Positions 9,161-17,943 are shown, numbered from the stretch's first letter. The stretch is DNA of 64,000 bases from Nitrospiraceae bacterium (GCA_020632635.1 JACKFE010000006.1:1-64000), one strand, 5' to 3'. Notes: generated by a model from the letters alone, not told the origin. Program-made: numbers and translations.

Positions 9161-10348
9161 TTAAAAGAGGAAGATGGCTTCCACGGCCAAGGTCTGTTGG
9201 TTATTTGTGGCATTGTTTCGGTCTAAAAAGACATTTTGATCTGATTTGTCATATCGCCACTCGAGACGAGTGATCAGCGACGGAGCCGGCTTGTATTGCA
9301 AAGTCGCCGTGGATTCCCAGAGAGTTTGAGCTACAGGGGCCGCGATGGTGCACACATTGGCATTCCCACCAGACCCGGCAGTCCCTAAACAGCTCACGTC
9401 ACCACCAGCGTCCTCAAAGACTTCTCCCCGGAAACGCACACCCCACTGATCATTGAAATCATAAATGACATAGCCAGCAGCACCATTCCAACGGGCATTG
9501 CGACCTGAGCTAATAGCACTCCCATTTTCCTGATTGGCATAATAGCCTTCTACGACAAATCCTAATTGATCCGTGGCTTGAAACGTCACATAACTTCCAA
9601 CTAAGACTCGTTTTCCTGGACGACCCAAATTGGCTCGCTCCCTTCCAAAAAATCCATAGACATTTATACTTGTAGAATCGAAAGGCTTGAATGTCACCAA
9701 CCCCTCCACTGACTTGGCCGAGCTATTATCGGCAGTGAGCCCAGAAAAAGAATTGATCGCCCCTAGGGAAAATGAAAGCATCTCATTCACCGGGTAGGAC
9801 ACCCGAATGCCGGTGGTAGTAAATGGTTGCCCTACCCCAAACAACCAAGACCGTGAAAAATTTGGATTTAAAGGACTTTCAATAACTTCATAACCAACCA
9901 AGGTATTCATACGACCAATCCGAATATCCAGTCCATTTCCTACTGGAGCCACAAATTGGGCATACAGCTCTTGAAAATCAAAATCGTCACCAGTCCTTCC
10001 GCCTGTAAATTGAGCATCCTCTCCCACGTCTAATTTAACTCGAAAGCCTGCCCGCTCTGCCGCACTGACTCCATTCGTCCCTTCTTTTTCAAACACCAAT
10101 TGGGCCATATGCGGCCGAAACGAATTAGAATCTCCATCAAATATCCGCAGATGATTGGCATTGGCCCCTGCATTTTTGGGATTATTGAAATTTTGGGTAT
10201 ATGAGGCATCAACATACCCATACAATTTAAAATCTTCTTTGGATAAGACGGCCGAATTCGCCACCTGTGTACAAGCCACTATCAAGAAAACAGCCAGTCC
10301 CAGCGTTATCCTCTGTCTGGGGATCAATATGTCAATATATGTACTCAC
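9161..10348 (-). CDS. Outer-membrane beta-barrel porin (BBP2-type)
   Basis: About 395 residues with an N-terminal export signal ending near ACTQVANSA. The mature part opens LSKEDFKLYGYVDASYTQNF and contains RIFDGDSNSFRPHMAQLVFEK and VKLDVGEDAQF, features of the putative beta-barrel porin 2 family. It ends LAVEAIFLF, with the aromatic last residue typical of outer-membrane barrels. The reading frame opens at a TTG (10378), but GGAG sits 9 nt before a GTG at 10348, which I prefer; an ATG at 10363 lacks a ribosome site. It is first in the amt operon, so it may let ammonium or small solutes cross the outer membrane; this is inferred from position only. Confidence 0.75.
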   Translation of the reverse strand: MSTYIDILIPRQRITLGLAVFLIVACTQVANSAVLSKEDFKLYGYVDASYTQNFNNPKNAGANANHLRIFDGDSNSFRPHMAQLVFEKEGTNGVSAAERAGFRVKLDVGEDAQFTGGRTGDDFDFQELYAQFVAPVGNGLDIRIGRMNTLVGYEVIESPLNPNFSRSWLFGVGQPFTTTGIRVSYPVNEMLSFSLGAINSFSGLTADNSSAKSVEGLVTFKPFDSTSINVYGFFGRERANLGRPGKRVLVGSYVTFQATDQLGFVVEGYYANQENGSAISSGRNARWNGAAGYVIYDFNDQWGVRFRGEVFEDAGGDVSCLGTAGSGGNANVCTIAAPVAQTLWESTATLQYKPAPSLITRLEWRYDKSDQNVFLDRNNATNNQQTLAVEAIFLF

Positions 10349-10547
10349 AGTTAGATTCTCCATGTAGGGGTTAGTCAATTATTCGAGCATGTAGGTACTA
10401 ATCCAACCGTCAACCAGGCTTAGTAAAGGGGGCATGCTATCTTCATAACTTAAGCGCCATTGCTCTTACACCCTGGTCCACCTTTCAAATTCACTTTTTG
10501 GCCTAGTTAGGGTTTCCCATTCTTCCAGCCACTGACTGGAATTTGAC

Positions 10548-10582
10548 AAAAAAAAAGCCCTCGACCGGTCTTCCGGTTGAGG
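10548..10582 (-). terminator. Strong rho-independent terminator (minus strand)
   Basis: Read on the minus strand: stem CCTCAACCGG / CCGGTCGAGG with an AAGA loop, followed by nine T. It lies about 200 nt upstream of the porin start with no gene before it on this strand, so it must end a non-coding transcript or an attenuated leader. Confidence 0.85.
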
Positions 10583-10644
10583 ACTTCATCGTCCGACTCA
10601 TATTTTGTGTCGATAAAAAGACTTCGTCGTCTTTCATCGATAAT
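10548..10644 (-). ncRNA. Candidate small RNA or operon leader
   Basis: A consensus TTGACA (10674-10679) and TAGAAA (10651-10656), 17 bp apart on the minus strand, would start an RNA of about 97 nt ending at the strong terminator. It could fold as a long stem-loop (10610-10641: TCGAT..AAAGAC / GTCTTT..ATCGA, loop GACGAA), a short one (10581-10594: GGAC / GTCC, loop GATGAA) and the terminator. The two hairpins share the near-repeat GACGAYGAAGTC. The 3' arm of the short hairpin (10581-10584) can also pair into the base of the terminator stem, a possible switch. No coding sequence is evident. It may be an independent sRNA or a regulated leader for the porin-amt operon. No RNA family is recognised. 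Confidence 0.5.
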
Positions 10645-10650
10645 TTTCTT

Positions 10651-10679
10651 TTTCTATCATCGAAAAACACCTGTGTCAA
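10651..10679 (-). promoter_or_regulatory. Promoter for the candidate small RNA
   Basis: TTGACA at 10674-10679 (perfect -35) and TAGAAA at 10651-10656 (4 of 6 for -10), separated by exactly 17 bp, reading on the minus strand. Confidence 0.5.
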
Positions 10680-10819
10680 GGGGCAATCTCAATTCATCTC
10701 CTTTAGACCTCTCCTTCGAGATGACAGATTGAGGGAATCCGAAGGACCATACTCCTTCTTCCAAAAGAAATTTTTCATTCTCTCCATCCCAAGCTTCCAT
10801 TTTTTTCAGGAAATAGGTC

Positions 10820-10847
10820 TTGGCAAGTCACCTGACCCTTGTAACAA
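10820..10847 (+). promoter_or_regulatory. Possible promoter for the mscS-type gene
   Basis: TTGGCA (10820-10825), a 16 bp spacer and TAACAA (10842-10847) lie about 70 nt upstream of the mechanosensitive channel start. The match is moderate. Confidence 0.3.
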
Positions 10848-10915
10848 TACCAAAGAACCCCCTTCAGACAAGATGAATGTCGCGGAATTCCTCATAACAT
10901 GTAAGGAGACAACCC

Positions 10916-11854
10916 ATGGATCCGTTTTTTTTCGATAAACTTACTCCATTTTTGGCACAAAAATCTGTAGCCATCACGGAAGCCTGCCTTCGAATTCTGC
11001 TGATTCTGACTGTTGCGTCCGTGGCCATCCGAGCACTTAACTTTGGATTAAAAAAACTTGAACAGGTATTACTCACTTGGCGAGAGCGGGAAGATAAGGA
11101 ACGTATTGCCAATGAAAAACGTGTTAAGACTCTTATCGGTATGCTTCGCACCATTTGCCTCACGATATTATGGGTCATTGCCGTGATCATGAGCTTGGAT
11201 CAAATCGGATTGGATATTACACCGATATTGGCCGGGGCAGGAATCGCCGGGTTGGCCGTGGGATTTGGCGCACAAAATCTTGTACGGGATGTCATCAACG
11301 GATTTTTTATGATTTTGGAAAATCAGGTCAGAGTAGGCGATGTGGCGGTCGTCAATGGGACAGGTGGCTTAGTAGAGGCCATCAGTTTTCGAACCATCAC
11401 ACTTCGTGACCAGTCGGGAACCGTACATATTTTCCCGAACGGCAGTGTCACGACATTAGCCAATATGACCAAAGACTGGTCGGCCTATGTCATGGACATT
11501 GGAGTAGCCTATAAGGAGGACACGGACCATGTTGTCGCCGTCATGCGCCAGGTGGCTGCAGAACTTCAACAGGACCCCCAAATTGGGAGCAAAATGCTGG
11601 AGCCAATTGAAATTATGGGAGTGGATGCCTTTGGAGAATCGGAGATCATTATCAAAGCTCGGATTAAAACTCTCCCTATCGAACAATGGGTGGTGGGGCG
11701 GGAATATCGACGTCGTTTAAAGAAGGCTTTTGATCGTGAACACATTGAAATTCCGTTTCCTCATCGGACTTTGCTGATGGGAGAAAGCAGTCCCGCCTTT
11801 CGATTCAACGGATCATTAATCCAGAATAAGATCTCTGCCCAGCCTAACCAGTGA
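10916..11854 (+). CDS. MscS-family small-conductance mechanosensitive channel
   Basis: A 312-residue inner-membrane channel that opens under membrane tension to release solutes on hypo-osmotic shock. Hydrophobic segments are near residues 20-45 and 70-95. The pore-lining helix region ITPILAGAGIAGLAVGFGAQ is followed by LVRDVINGFFMILENQVRVGD and the beta domain with SFRTITLRDQSGTVHIFPNGS, all hallmarks of MscS. AAGGAG lies 7 nt before the ATG. It is a single gene, divergent from the non-coding element to its left. Confidence 0.93.
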   Translation: MDPFFFDKLTPFLAQKSVAITEACLRILLILTVASVAIRALNFGLKKLEQVLLTWREREDKERIANEKRVKTLIGMLRTICLTILWVIAVIMSLDQIGLDITPILAGAGIAGLAVGFGAQNLVRDVINGFFMILENQVRVGDVAVVNGTGGLVEAISFRTITLRDQSGTVHIFPNGSVTTLANMTKDWSAYVMDIGVAYKEDTDHVVAVMRQVAAELQQDPQIGSKMLEPIEIMGVDAFGESEIIIKARIKTLPIEQWVVGREYRRRLKKAFDREHIEIPFPHRTLLMGESSPAFRFNGSLIQNKISAQPNQ

Positions 11855-11928
11855 ATCGATACAAGCCATGATAACACTTGAGGAAAGATCTACAGGTTTT
11901 AACGAGAGGAGATTGGCAAACCCATATG

Positions 11929-12330
11929 TTATGAGAGAGAACCTTCAGAGTTCTTCATTTCTGTGCTCGACCAGAATCCCCAAGCCAACCATACCCAGCC
12001 AATAAGAAATGCGATTCCCCCCAAAGGAGTTAGCATACCCAGGCTTCGAATTCCTGAAAGTGACATGACGTACAAACTGCCTGAAAAAATACCAATGCCC
12101 ACAAAGAAACTCCAGCCCGCTCGAATAAAAACCGGATGATTAAAAGAGTGTGCACTCAACCCGGCAACCAACATGGCTAATGCATGCACCAAATGGTACC
12201 GGACACCGGTTTCATAGGCCCCCATCATATTTTCAGATAAAATAGGGCGAAGACCATGAGCGCCAAAGGCACCTGCGGCCACCCCAAGGAAGGACAGCAA
12301 GGCCCCACATATTAAGAGGATTCGCATGGA
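11929..12330 (-). CDS. DUF423 family small membrane protein
   Basis: 133 residues with four hydrophobic segments. The sequence MRILLICGALLSFLGVAAGAF..HGL followed by ETGVRYHLVHALAML and PLGGIAFLIGWVWLAWGFW is characteristic of the DUF423 (YgdD-like) family, whose function is unknown. The longer reading frame starts inside the upstream gene. The ATG used here has AGAAAGGA upstream and gives the family-standard length. Probably cotranscribed with the DUF2061 gene 50 bp upstream. Confidence 0.88.
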   Translation of the reverse strand, partial: SMRILLICGALLSFLGVAAGAFGAHGLRPILSENMMGAYETGVRYHLVHALAMLVAGLSAHSFNHPVFIRAGWSFFVGIGIFSGSLYVMSLSGIRSLGMLTPLGGIAFLIGWVWLAWGFWSSTEMKNSEGSLS

Positions 12331-12380
12331 AGATCCTTTCTCTAAATCAGCATGGTTGAGGCAGGAGGCACCCATTGATG

Positions 12381-12602
12381 TTACGGAGAACTCACATTCG
12401 GATAAACTCGCCCCCAGGTAATCCTCTGCCACAGACGTTCATGCCCCCAGAATAATCCGATTTTCACCAAAGAATCACTCGCGCCGGCAAATAAGGCCAA
12501 AGATACCTCCCCGGAAATTAGCCAAACCACCACCGTGGTCACAAAGGTGGCAATAATTCTCCAGCTAATCCCTTTCACTACACTTCGCCAATGCGTTTCC
12601 AT
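12381..12602 (-). CDS. DUF2061 family membrane protein
   Basis: 73 residues. SVVKGISWRIIATFVTTVVV, then ISGEVSLALFAGASDSLVKIG and HERLWQRITWG match the DUF2061 family of two-helix membrane proteins, sometimes found near sulfate or cysteine genes. Function unknown. AAAGGGTGA upstream of the ATG supports the start. It lies directly upstream of the DUF423 gene on the same strand. Confidence 0.82.
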   Translation of the reverse strand: METHWRSVVKGISWRIIATFVTTVVVWLISGEVSLALFAGASDSLVKIGLFWGHERLWQRITWGRVYPNVSSP

Positions 12603-12657
12603 AACTCACCCTTTCCCGCTGAGGCGACAATGACTTTCGCCAGATCTTAGACCAAGA

Positions 12658-13164
12658 TCAATTTTTTGTCTGTGTCATAGGCAAGGAAGACTTCACTAAC
12701 CGTTTTGATTTACGAACGGTTTCCACGGAAATCTTTTTTCCTGAATAGACAAAATCTTCCAACGAATAATGATCCAATACCGAGACAATGGCATTTCTTA
12801 CATCCAACATCACGCCTTGGATTGGACAAGTGGCTGTTTCGGCATAGGGACAATCTTCACACTTTCGATAGGCCGTTTGACTCACGCATCCAATGGGAGC
12901 CAACGGTCCATCCAATGTCCGAATGATAGTTCCTAATTTCACTTCACGGGGAGACTTCAACAAAAATACCCCGCCATGAGCCCCACGTCGGCTTCCCACT
13001 AACCCGGCACTTTTTAATTGCAACAAGATCATTTCTAGAAACCCCAGTGGAATGCCTTGCTTTTCGGATAGAAAACGACGCTGCACCACCTCTTTTCGGC
13101 CAAAACTGTGCGTCAGTTCAATCATCGCTCGAAGCCCATATTCACTTTTTCTGGAAAATCGCAT
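12658..13164 (-). CDS. Rrf2-family transcriptional regulator
   Basis: 168 residues with a winged helix from the first residue (MRFSRKSEYGLRAMIELTHS). The motif GLVGSRRGAHGGVFLLKSP is typical of Rrf2 DNA-binding domains. Four Cys occur in IGCVSQTAYRKCEDCPYAETATC. The spacing C-x9-C-x2-C-x7-C allows an Fe-S cluster or thiol switch, as in IscR, NsrR and RsrR, but the ligand set is not diagnostic. The C-terminal tail is basic. Likely autoregulated through the inverted repeat just upstream of its start. Neighbouring genes do not reveal its regulon. Confidence 0.9.
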   Translation of the reverse strand: MRFSRKSEYGLRAMIELTHSFGRKEVVQRRFLSEKQGIPLGFLEMILLQLKSAGLVGSRRGAHGGVFLLKSPREVKLGTIIRTLDGPLAPIGCVSQTAYRKCEDCPYAETATCPIQGVMLDVRNAIVSVLDHYSLEDFVYSGKKISVETVRKSKRLVKSSLPMTQTKN

Positions 13165-13177
13165 TATTCTTCTTAAA

Positions 13178-13196
13178 GTTAATTAATTTAGTTAAC
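13178..13196. promoter_or_regulatory. Candidate operator for the Rrf2-type regulator
   Basis: A 19-bp, AT-rich imperfect inverted repeat with GTTAA / TTAAC ends, 14 bp upstream of the regulator's ATG. Size and position fit an autoregulatory Rrf2 site. Confidence 0.45.
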
Positions 13197-13280
13197 AATA
13201 AAAGATAAAAAGCCACTCCACTGCATACATTTCAATTATCCTACAGCCTTAATTGTGGGATTTTACAGAAAGATTAAAAA

Positions 13281-13356
13281 TGGTGGAGGGCACGGGAGTT
13301 GAACCCGCGACCCCTACGTTGCGAACGTAGTGCTCTCCCAACTGAGCTAGCCCCCC
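13281..13356 (-). tRNA. tRNA-Ala (anticodon CGC)
   Basis: 76 nt including an encoded CCA. Acceptor GGGGGGC pairs with GCCCTCC. The anticodon stem CTACG/CGTAG frames the loop TTCGCAA, giving CGC (codon GCG). The T-arm GGGTTCAACTC is standard. Confidence 0.95.
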
Positions 13357-13495
13357 ACACATATTTTACAAACCTTTAGCCTACCTAAAATCCATGCAAG
13401 GAATCACAGACGTGTCAGTATACCGAAATCAACAGGATCTTGCATCTCTCTATGTTCTCAACAGACATTTTTTCTTTGAATCCTCTAGCAATTCG

Positions 13496-14122
13496 CTATA
13501 CGGAATGAATAAGACTCACCCGACGCCCATCCCTGGAAAGCCGGCCTTCCGCAAACCACTGCAACGCTTTAGGGAAAATCTCATGCTCTCGTTTCAAGAT
13601 CCGTTCGGATAAGGATTCTTCGGTATCATGATCGAGAATGGGAACGGCTTCCTGAATAATGACCGGACCTTCATCCACACCTTCTGTTACAAAATGAACT
13701 GAACAGCCACTTACTTTCGCCCCCCATTCCAAGGCTTGCCGTTGAGCATGTAATCCAGGAAAAGCAGGAAGAAGCGAAGGATGAATATTAAATATTTTCC
13801 ACGGAAACTGCCGAATGAGGACAGATGTCACAATTCGCATATATCCTGCCAATACCACAGCATCAACGCGATGCTCCTGAAGCACCTGTCCTACCGCTTG
13901 GTCATATGCCTCACGAGAGTTTTCTTTTTGGGCGAATGGCTTTGGATCTAGAAAAATTCCAGGAATTTGATGGCTCCGACTTCGCTCCAAAACTAGGGCA
14001 TCTGCTTTATTACTGATCACCACTTTGACAATGGCATCAAGCGTTCCCTGATGAATAGCGTCCAAAATGGCTTGAAAATTTGAACCACGGCCAGAAGCTA
14101 ACACACCAAGTGCAATCGTCAC
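13496..14122 (-). CDS. purN: Phosphoribosylglycinamide formyltransferase
   Basis: Transfers the formyl group from 10-formyl-THF to GAR, the third step of purine synthesis. GVLASGRGSNFQAILDAI is the phosphate-binding start. NIHPSLLPAFPG carries the catalytic Asn and His, and HFVTEGVDEGPVI carries the catalytic Asp. The frame opens at a GTG (14137) that directly follows the purM stop. A second GTG at 14122 with GAAGGAA 6 nt upstream gives a more typical N-terminus (MTIALGVLASGRG), so I use it. It forms a purM-purN operon. Confidence 0.92.
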   Translation of the reverse strand: MTIALGVLASGRGSNFQAILDAIHQGTLDAIVKVVISNKADALVLERSRSHQIPGIFLDPKPFAQKENSREAYDQAVGQVLQEHRVDAVVLAGYMRIVTSVLIRQFPWKIFNIHPSLLPAFPGLHAQRQALEWGAKVSGCSVHFVTEGVDEGPVIIQEAVPILDHDTEESLSERILKREHEIFPKALQWFAEGRLSRDGRRVSLIHSV

Positions 14123-14137
14123 AAAGAGTTCCTTCAC

Positions 14138-15175
14138 CTAATGAGCATAGATTAAGGGAGCGGCCTCAGGCGGCCGAGATCGAATATCTCCAATCAGAAA
14201 TCCCTGGAGACCATGCTCAGCAATAACGGTCAAAACATCTTGAGAAGCCTGATCCTGGCAAACCACCACAAGTCCGATTCCCATATTAAACACCCGATAC
14301 ATTTCTTCTCGCTCTATCTTTCCTGCTTGCTGAAGCACAGAAAACAGCGGAAGAGGAGACCATCGAGTTCGATCAATGACCGCCTGGGCATTCCCATCCA
14401 AAATCCGCGGCACATTTCCGGTTACCCCCCCACCAGTAATATGGGCCACCCCACGCAAATAGTCTTTGGCCAATAGGGCCTTAACTAATTTCACGTAGAT
14501 GCGCGTTGGCGTCAAGAGAGCCTCCCCAATAGAGCCAGACAACTCCGGCACGCGAGTCTCGGGGTTCCACCCTTGCTCTTGGAAGCACACCCGGCGAGCC
14601 AAAGAATACCCATTACTGTGAAGGCCTGTGGATGCAATCCCGATCAACACATCGCCAGGCTTCACTTTCTCCTGTCCCAACATTTTTGACCGTTCCACTA
14701 CGCCGACGGCAAATCCCGCAATATCATACTCTCCCGGTGGATAACAGGATGGCATCTCGGCCGTCTCACCGCCAATCAATGCACATTCGGCTTGCTGGCA
14801 CCCTTCCACAATTCCACTGACAATGGATTCGGCCACGGCTACATCCAGATGTCCTGTGGCCAAATAATCCAAAAAAAAGAGTGGCTCCGCCCCACTCACG
14901 ATAATATCGTTCACGCACATGGCGACAAGGTCGATGCCTATCGAATCATGCCTATCCAGCATCGTGGCAATTTTTACTTTGGTCCCCACGCCATCGGTTC
15001 CCGATACCAAAACCGGCTCTTGATATTTTTCAGCAGGAAAACGGAACAACCCACCAAATCCCCCCAATCCCCCAATCACCTCAGGACGAAATGTTTTCCT
15101 CACTAGGGGACTGATACGATGAACAAATTCATCACCCCGATCGATATCCACCCCGGCTTCACGATAAGTTGCCAT
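14138..15175 (-). CDS. purM: Phosphoribosylformylglycinamidine cyclo-ligase
   Basis: AIR synthetase, the fifth step of purine synthesis, using ATP to cyclise FGAM. 345 residues starting MATYREAGVDIDRGDEFV. Landmarks are LVSGTDGVGTKVKIA, VAMCVNDIIVSGAEPLFFLDY, ECALIGGETAEMP and HITGGGVTGNVPR. The ATG at 15175 is preferred over a TTG two codons upstream because AAAGGA is 6 nt before it. The stop is adjacent to purN, so the two are translated from one message. Confidence 0.95.
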   Translation of the reverse strand: MATYREAGVDIDRGDEFVHRISPLVRKTFRPEVIGGLGGFGGLFRFPAEKYQEPVLVSGTDGVGTKVKIATMLDRHDSIGIDLVAMCVNDIIVSGAEPLFFLDYLATGHLDVAVAESIVSGIVEGCQQAECALIGGETAEMPSCYPPGEYDIAGFAVGVVERSKMLGQEKVKPGDVLIGIASTGLHSNGYSLARRVCFQEQGWNPETRVPELSGSIGEALLTPTRIYVKLVKALLAKDYLRGVAHITGGGVTGNVPRILDGNAQAVIDRTRWSPLPLFSVLQQAGKIEREEMYRVFNMGIGLVVVCQDQASQDVLTVIAEHGLQGFLIGDIRSRPPEAAPLIYAH

Positions 15176-15185
15176 CCTCAATCCT

Positions 15186-16595
15186 TTATATTGAATGCGT
15201 TTCCACTCCGGATGCAGTGGACCGATAGAGAGTCACCATGGTTTCCAACTGTGCCGTTTGCGGAAACATATCATACGGCTGCACCCGTTGTATGACATAT
15301 CCCCCTTCGCATAATCGCTTAACGTCTCTTGCCAAAGTGGCCATATCACAGGAGAGGTACCAGAGGCGAGGAACGCCCAGTGTGACTATACGATCTACCA
15401 CCTGCCCCATTAATCCGGCCCGGGGAGGGTCCAGCAGCATACCATCGAACTGTCCAGGTTGCACAGTATGTAAATAGGATTCTGCCGAAGCTTCCTTCAC
15501 ACGACAACCATGAAGACCATTCCTGGCCACGGAAATCCGAGCATCCTCCACAGCCCATTTATTCACTTCCACACAGGTCACACGGGCCCCGATTCTGGCC
15601 AAGACCATCCCTAATGGGGACACCCCCGCGTACAGTTCGAGCATCCGAAACCCAGCGGGACACTTGATGCCTTGCAAAAGGTCCTGTCCCACCTGTTCAA
15701 AAAGCAGCCAATTCGCCTGCATAAATGAACGAAATCCAACTTTAAGCACCAAGCCCAAATAGGATTGCCAAAGATAGTCGTGGCCTCGCACGATCGGATC
15801 CTGCGAGCTACGCTTCCGCTGGGATCGATCCTGAGGGTCAAGCCATTCATAGACTACACCACGAACCAGGGGGATCTGTTCAAGGCGATTCATAATCGGG
15901 GAAATCTTGGAAGCATTCTGTGCGAATCCTCTAAGAATCAGCTGACTCCCCTCCTCATACCCTGACCACCGGATTTCCACATGAACGAGCAACCCACGTG
16001 GAAGCGATAATCCTCCCAATATGGCTTCCACTTCTCGAACAATTGGGGTGATCTCTTCTACCGCCAGGAGACATTGCTCAATTGGACAAATGACATGCCC
16101 TCCCGCTTCAAATAATCCTAACACTTTCGCACGTTTCCCTTGCCCTACAGCCAACCGAATGACATGACGATACCCTAAATCCAAGGATGACGGAACGACT
16201 GGAGCAACCTCCAGACTATTCTGCTTACCAATCCGGCATAAGATCTCCTTGAGCATCAGAGCTTTTTGTTCGAGCTGAAAACCATACGGGAGATGCTGCA
16301 ATTGACAGCCGCCACATTTTCCAACATACGGACATGGCGGCTGATGCCGGGACTCATGCGGTTCAACAATTTCTTTGGCGTCTCCATACCACACCCCCTT
16401 ACGCCCGCTCAGAATCTCCACCCTCACCAGTTCTCCCGGCAGGGTGTCAGGACAAAATACGACATGCCCATCTACACGTGCCAACCCCGACCCCCCAGGC
16501 ACGAGTTTTTCAATTCTGAGGATCTGTGAAGAACCGACACGCAGGACCGGTGTAGAGTCGGAGGAAGAATCAGTGATCGGGACGAAGTTCAACAT
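15186..16595 (-). CDS. RlmD/RumA-type 23S rRNA (uracil-5-)-methyltransferase
   Basis: About 470 residues. The N-terminal TRAM-like RNA-binding domain (LRIEKLVPGGSGLARVDG) is followed by a Cys cluster CPYVGKCGGCQ with a distant fourth Cys for an Fe-S cluster. The SAM-binding motif is MLELYAGVSPLG, and DGMLLDPPRAGL precedes the catalytic YLSCDMATLARDVKRL. The TrmA/RlmC/RlmD families share this plan, so the target uridine is not certain. The 5' end overlaps the end of the NtrX-like gene (stop at 16570). The ATG at 16595 is the best start, but no strong ribosome site is visible. Confidence 0.85.
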   Translation of the reverse strand: MLNFVPITDSSSDSTPVLRVGSSQILRIEKLVPGGSGLARVDGHVVFCPDTLPGELVRVEILSGRKGVWYGDAKEIVEPHESRHQPPCPYVGKCGGCQLQHLPYGFQLEQKALMLKEILCRIGKQNSLEVAPVVPSSLDLGYRHVIRLAVGQGKRAKVLGLFEAGGHVICPIEQCLLAVEEITPIVREVEAILGGLSLPRGLLVHVEIRWSGYEEGSQLILRGFAQNASKISPIMNRLEQIPLVRGVVYEWLDPQDRSQRKRSSQDPIVRGHDYLWQSYLGLVLKVGFRSFMQANWLLFEQVGQDLLQGIKCPAGFRMLELYAGVSPLGMVLARIGARVTCVEVNKWAVEDARISVARNGLHGCRVKEASAESYLHTVQPGQFDGMLLDPPRAGLMGQVVDRIVTLGVPRLWYLSCDMATLARDVKRLCEGGYVIQRVQPYDMFPQTAQLETMVTLYRSTASGVETHSI

Positions 16596-17943
16596 TGAGG
16601 AGTTTAATCTTTCGATGAAGATGACTACGTTCAATTTTTAAATCATCCGCAGTTTTGGAAACATTCCAGTTATTGTCGCGGAGTTTTTGAGAAATGACTT
16701 CCCGCTCAAAAGCATTCCTCGCCTCCCGAAGAGAGGCATAATGAGTTCCCACGGCGATACCTGGCACTGAACTGGTTGACCGGCCCTGTAAAAACATTTC
16801 GACATCCGGCCCTTCTATGACAGGACTCGGAACCATAATCAGGAGCCGCTCCATCAAATTCCTGAGCTCCCGAATATTGCCGGGCCAGTCATGCCGCTGT
16901 AACACCTCCAAAGCTGATCGGCTAAGCGCCTTGGTCTTCATCCCCTGTTCTTCTGAGTGGGATTTAATAAAATGGTTAGCCAATTCAGGGATATCCTCTC
17001 GACGTTCCTTCAACGTCGGAACCGTAATGGGCAAAACATTTAATCGATAGTACAAATCCTCGCGGAAATTACCCTTCTCAATTTCTTCGGCCAAATCCTT
17101 ATTCGAAGCGGCAATGACCCGAACCTGCACGTTCAAGAGCTTGGTGCCACCCACTCGTGTAAATTGCTGTTCTTGAAGGGCACGTAATACCTTGGCCTGA
17201 GTTGACAAGCTCATGTCCCCAATTTCATCAAGAAAGAGGGTCCCCCCATCGGCGAGCTCGAATTTTCCCCGCTTCATGGCCGTGGCACCACTAAATGCCC
17301 CCTTTTCATGACCAAACAATTCGCTTTCGATCAATGTCTCGGGGATAGCAGCACAATTAATTTCCACGAATGGCCGATTATGACGAGGGCTCTTCAAATG
17401 GATCGCCCTGGCCACCAATTCCTTCCCTGTTCCATTCGCTCCCGCAATCAACACCCGGCTATTAGCCGGAGCCGCCATATCGATCATCTCCCGCAGGCGT
17501 TCCATGGCAAGAGAAGAACCAACCAGCTCAAATCGTCGTTCGACCTGAATTCGAAGATTGATATTTTCTTCTTCTAATTTCCGCTGATGGAGGGCGTTGC
17601 GAACCAGGATGGTGACCTTCTCCAAGTCCAACGGCTTTTCCAGATAATCGTAGGCACCTAATTTGGTGGCCTTCACGGCCGTTTCAATCGAGCCGTGCCC
17701 CGACATCATCACCACCAACAGATTCGGCGATTGCGCACGGAGGCGCTTGAGTGCTTCCAATCCATCCATTTCTGGCATCCAGATATCCAGAATCACCAAG
17801 TCTGGCGAATCGCTTCGAACAACTTTCAACGCCTCAACGCCATTTTTGGCCTCAAGGACTTGATAGCCTTCGTCCTGGAGAATACTGCTTAAGGTATTCA
17901 GGATGGCGGGTTCATCATCAACGACACAAATCGTTTCGGCCAC
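16570..17943 (-). CDS. ntrX: NtrX/NtrC-type sigma-54 response regulator
   Basis: 457 residues: a receiver domain (phospho-acceptor Asp in LVILDIWMPEMDG, about residue 53), then a sigma-54 AAA+ activator domain at about 135-370. The Walker A is GANGTGKE, the sigma-54 contact loop is GAFSGA and the Walker B is GGTLFLDEIGD. A Fis-type helix-turn-helix ends the protein (NNWNVSKTADDLKIERSHLH). Directly downstream of a NtrY-like kinase, so this is a two-component pair. NtrYX systems regulate nitrogen and redox responses, and nitrogen assimilation genes lie about 7 kb away. The end overlaps the rRNA methyltransferase gene. Confidence 0.9.
   Translation of the reverse strand: MAETICVVDDEPAILNTLSSILQDEGYQVLEAKNGVEALKVVRSDSPDLVILDIWMPEMDGLEALKRLRAQSPNLLVVMMSGHGSIETAVKATKLGAYDYLEKPLDLEKVTILVRNALHQRKLEEENINLRIQVERRFELVGSSLAMERLREMIDMAAPANSRVLIAGANGTGKELVARAIHLKSPRHNRPFVEINCAAIPETLIESELFGHEKGAFSGATAMKRGKFELADGGTLFLDEIGDMSLSTQAKVLRALQEQQFTRVGGTKLLNVQVRVIAASNKDLAEEIEKGNFREDLYYRLNVLPITVPTLKERREDIPELANHFIKSHSEEQGMKTKALSRSALEVLQRHDWPGNIRELRNLMERLLIMVPSPVIEGPDVEMFLQGRSTSSVPGIAVGTHYASLREARNAFEREVISQKLRDNNWNVSKTADDLKIERSHLHRKIKLLNVELRPDH

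Noticed and set aside
7740..10546. Sigma-54 promoters upstream of glnK, amt or the porin
   Set aside because: No GG-N10-GC pair with the TGGCA..TTGC context was found by eye in the upstream regions, despite NtrYX in the window.
10581..10641. Two hairpins resembling the paired ACGR-loop hairpins of the guanidine-II (mini-ykkC) riboswitch
   Set aside because: Only one loop contains ACGA and it is closed by a G-A mismatch; the other loop is GATGAA. The consensus is not met and no guanidine transporter is downstream.
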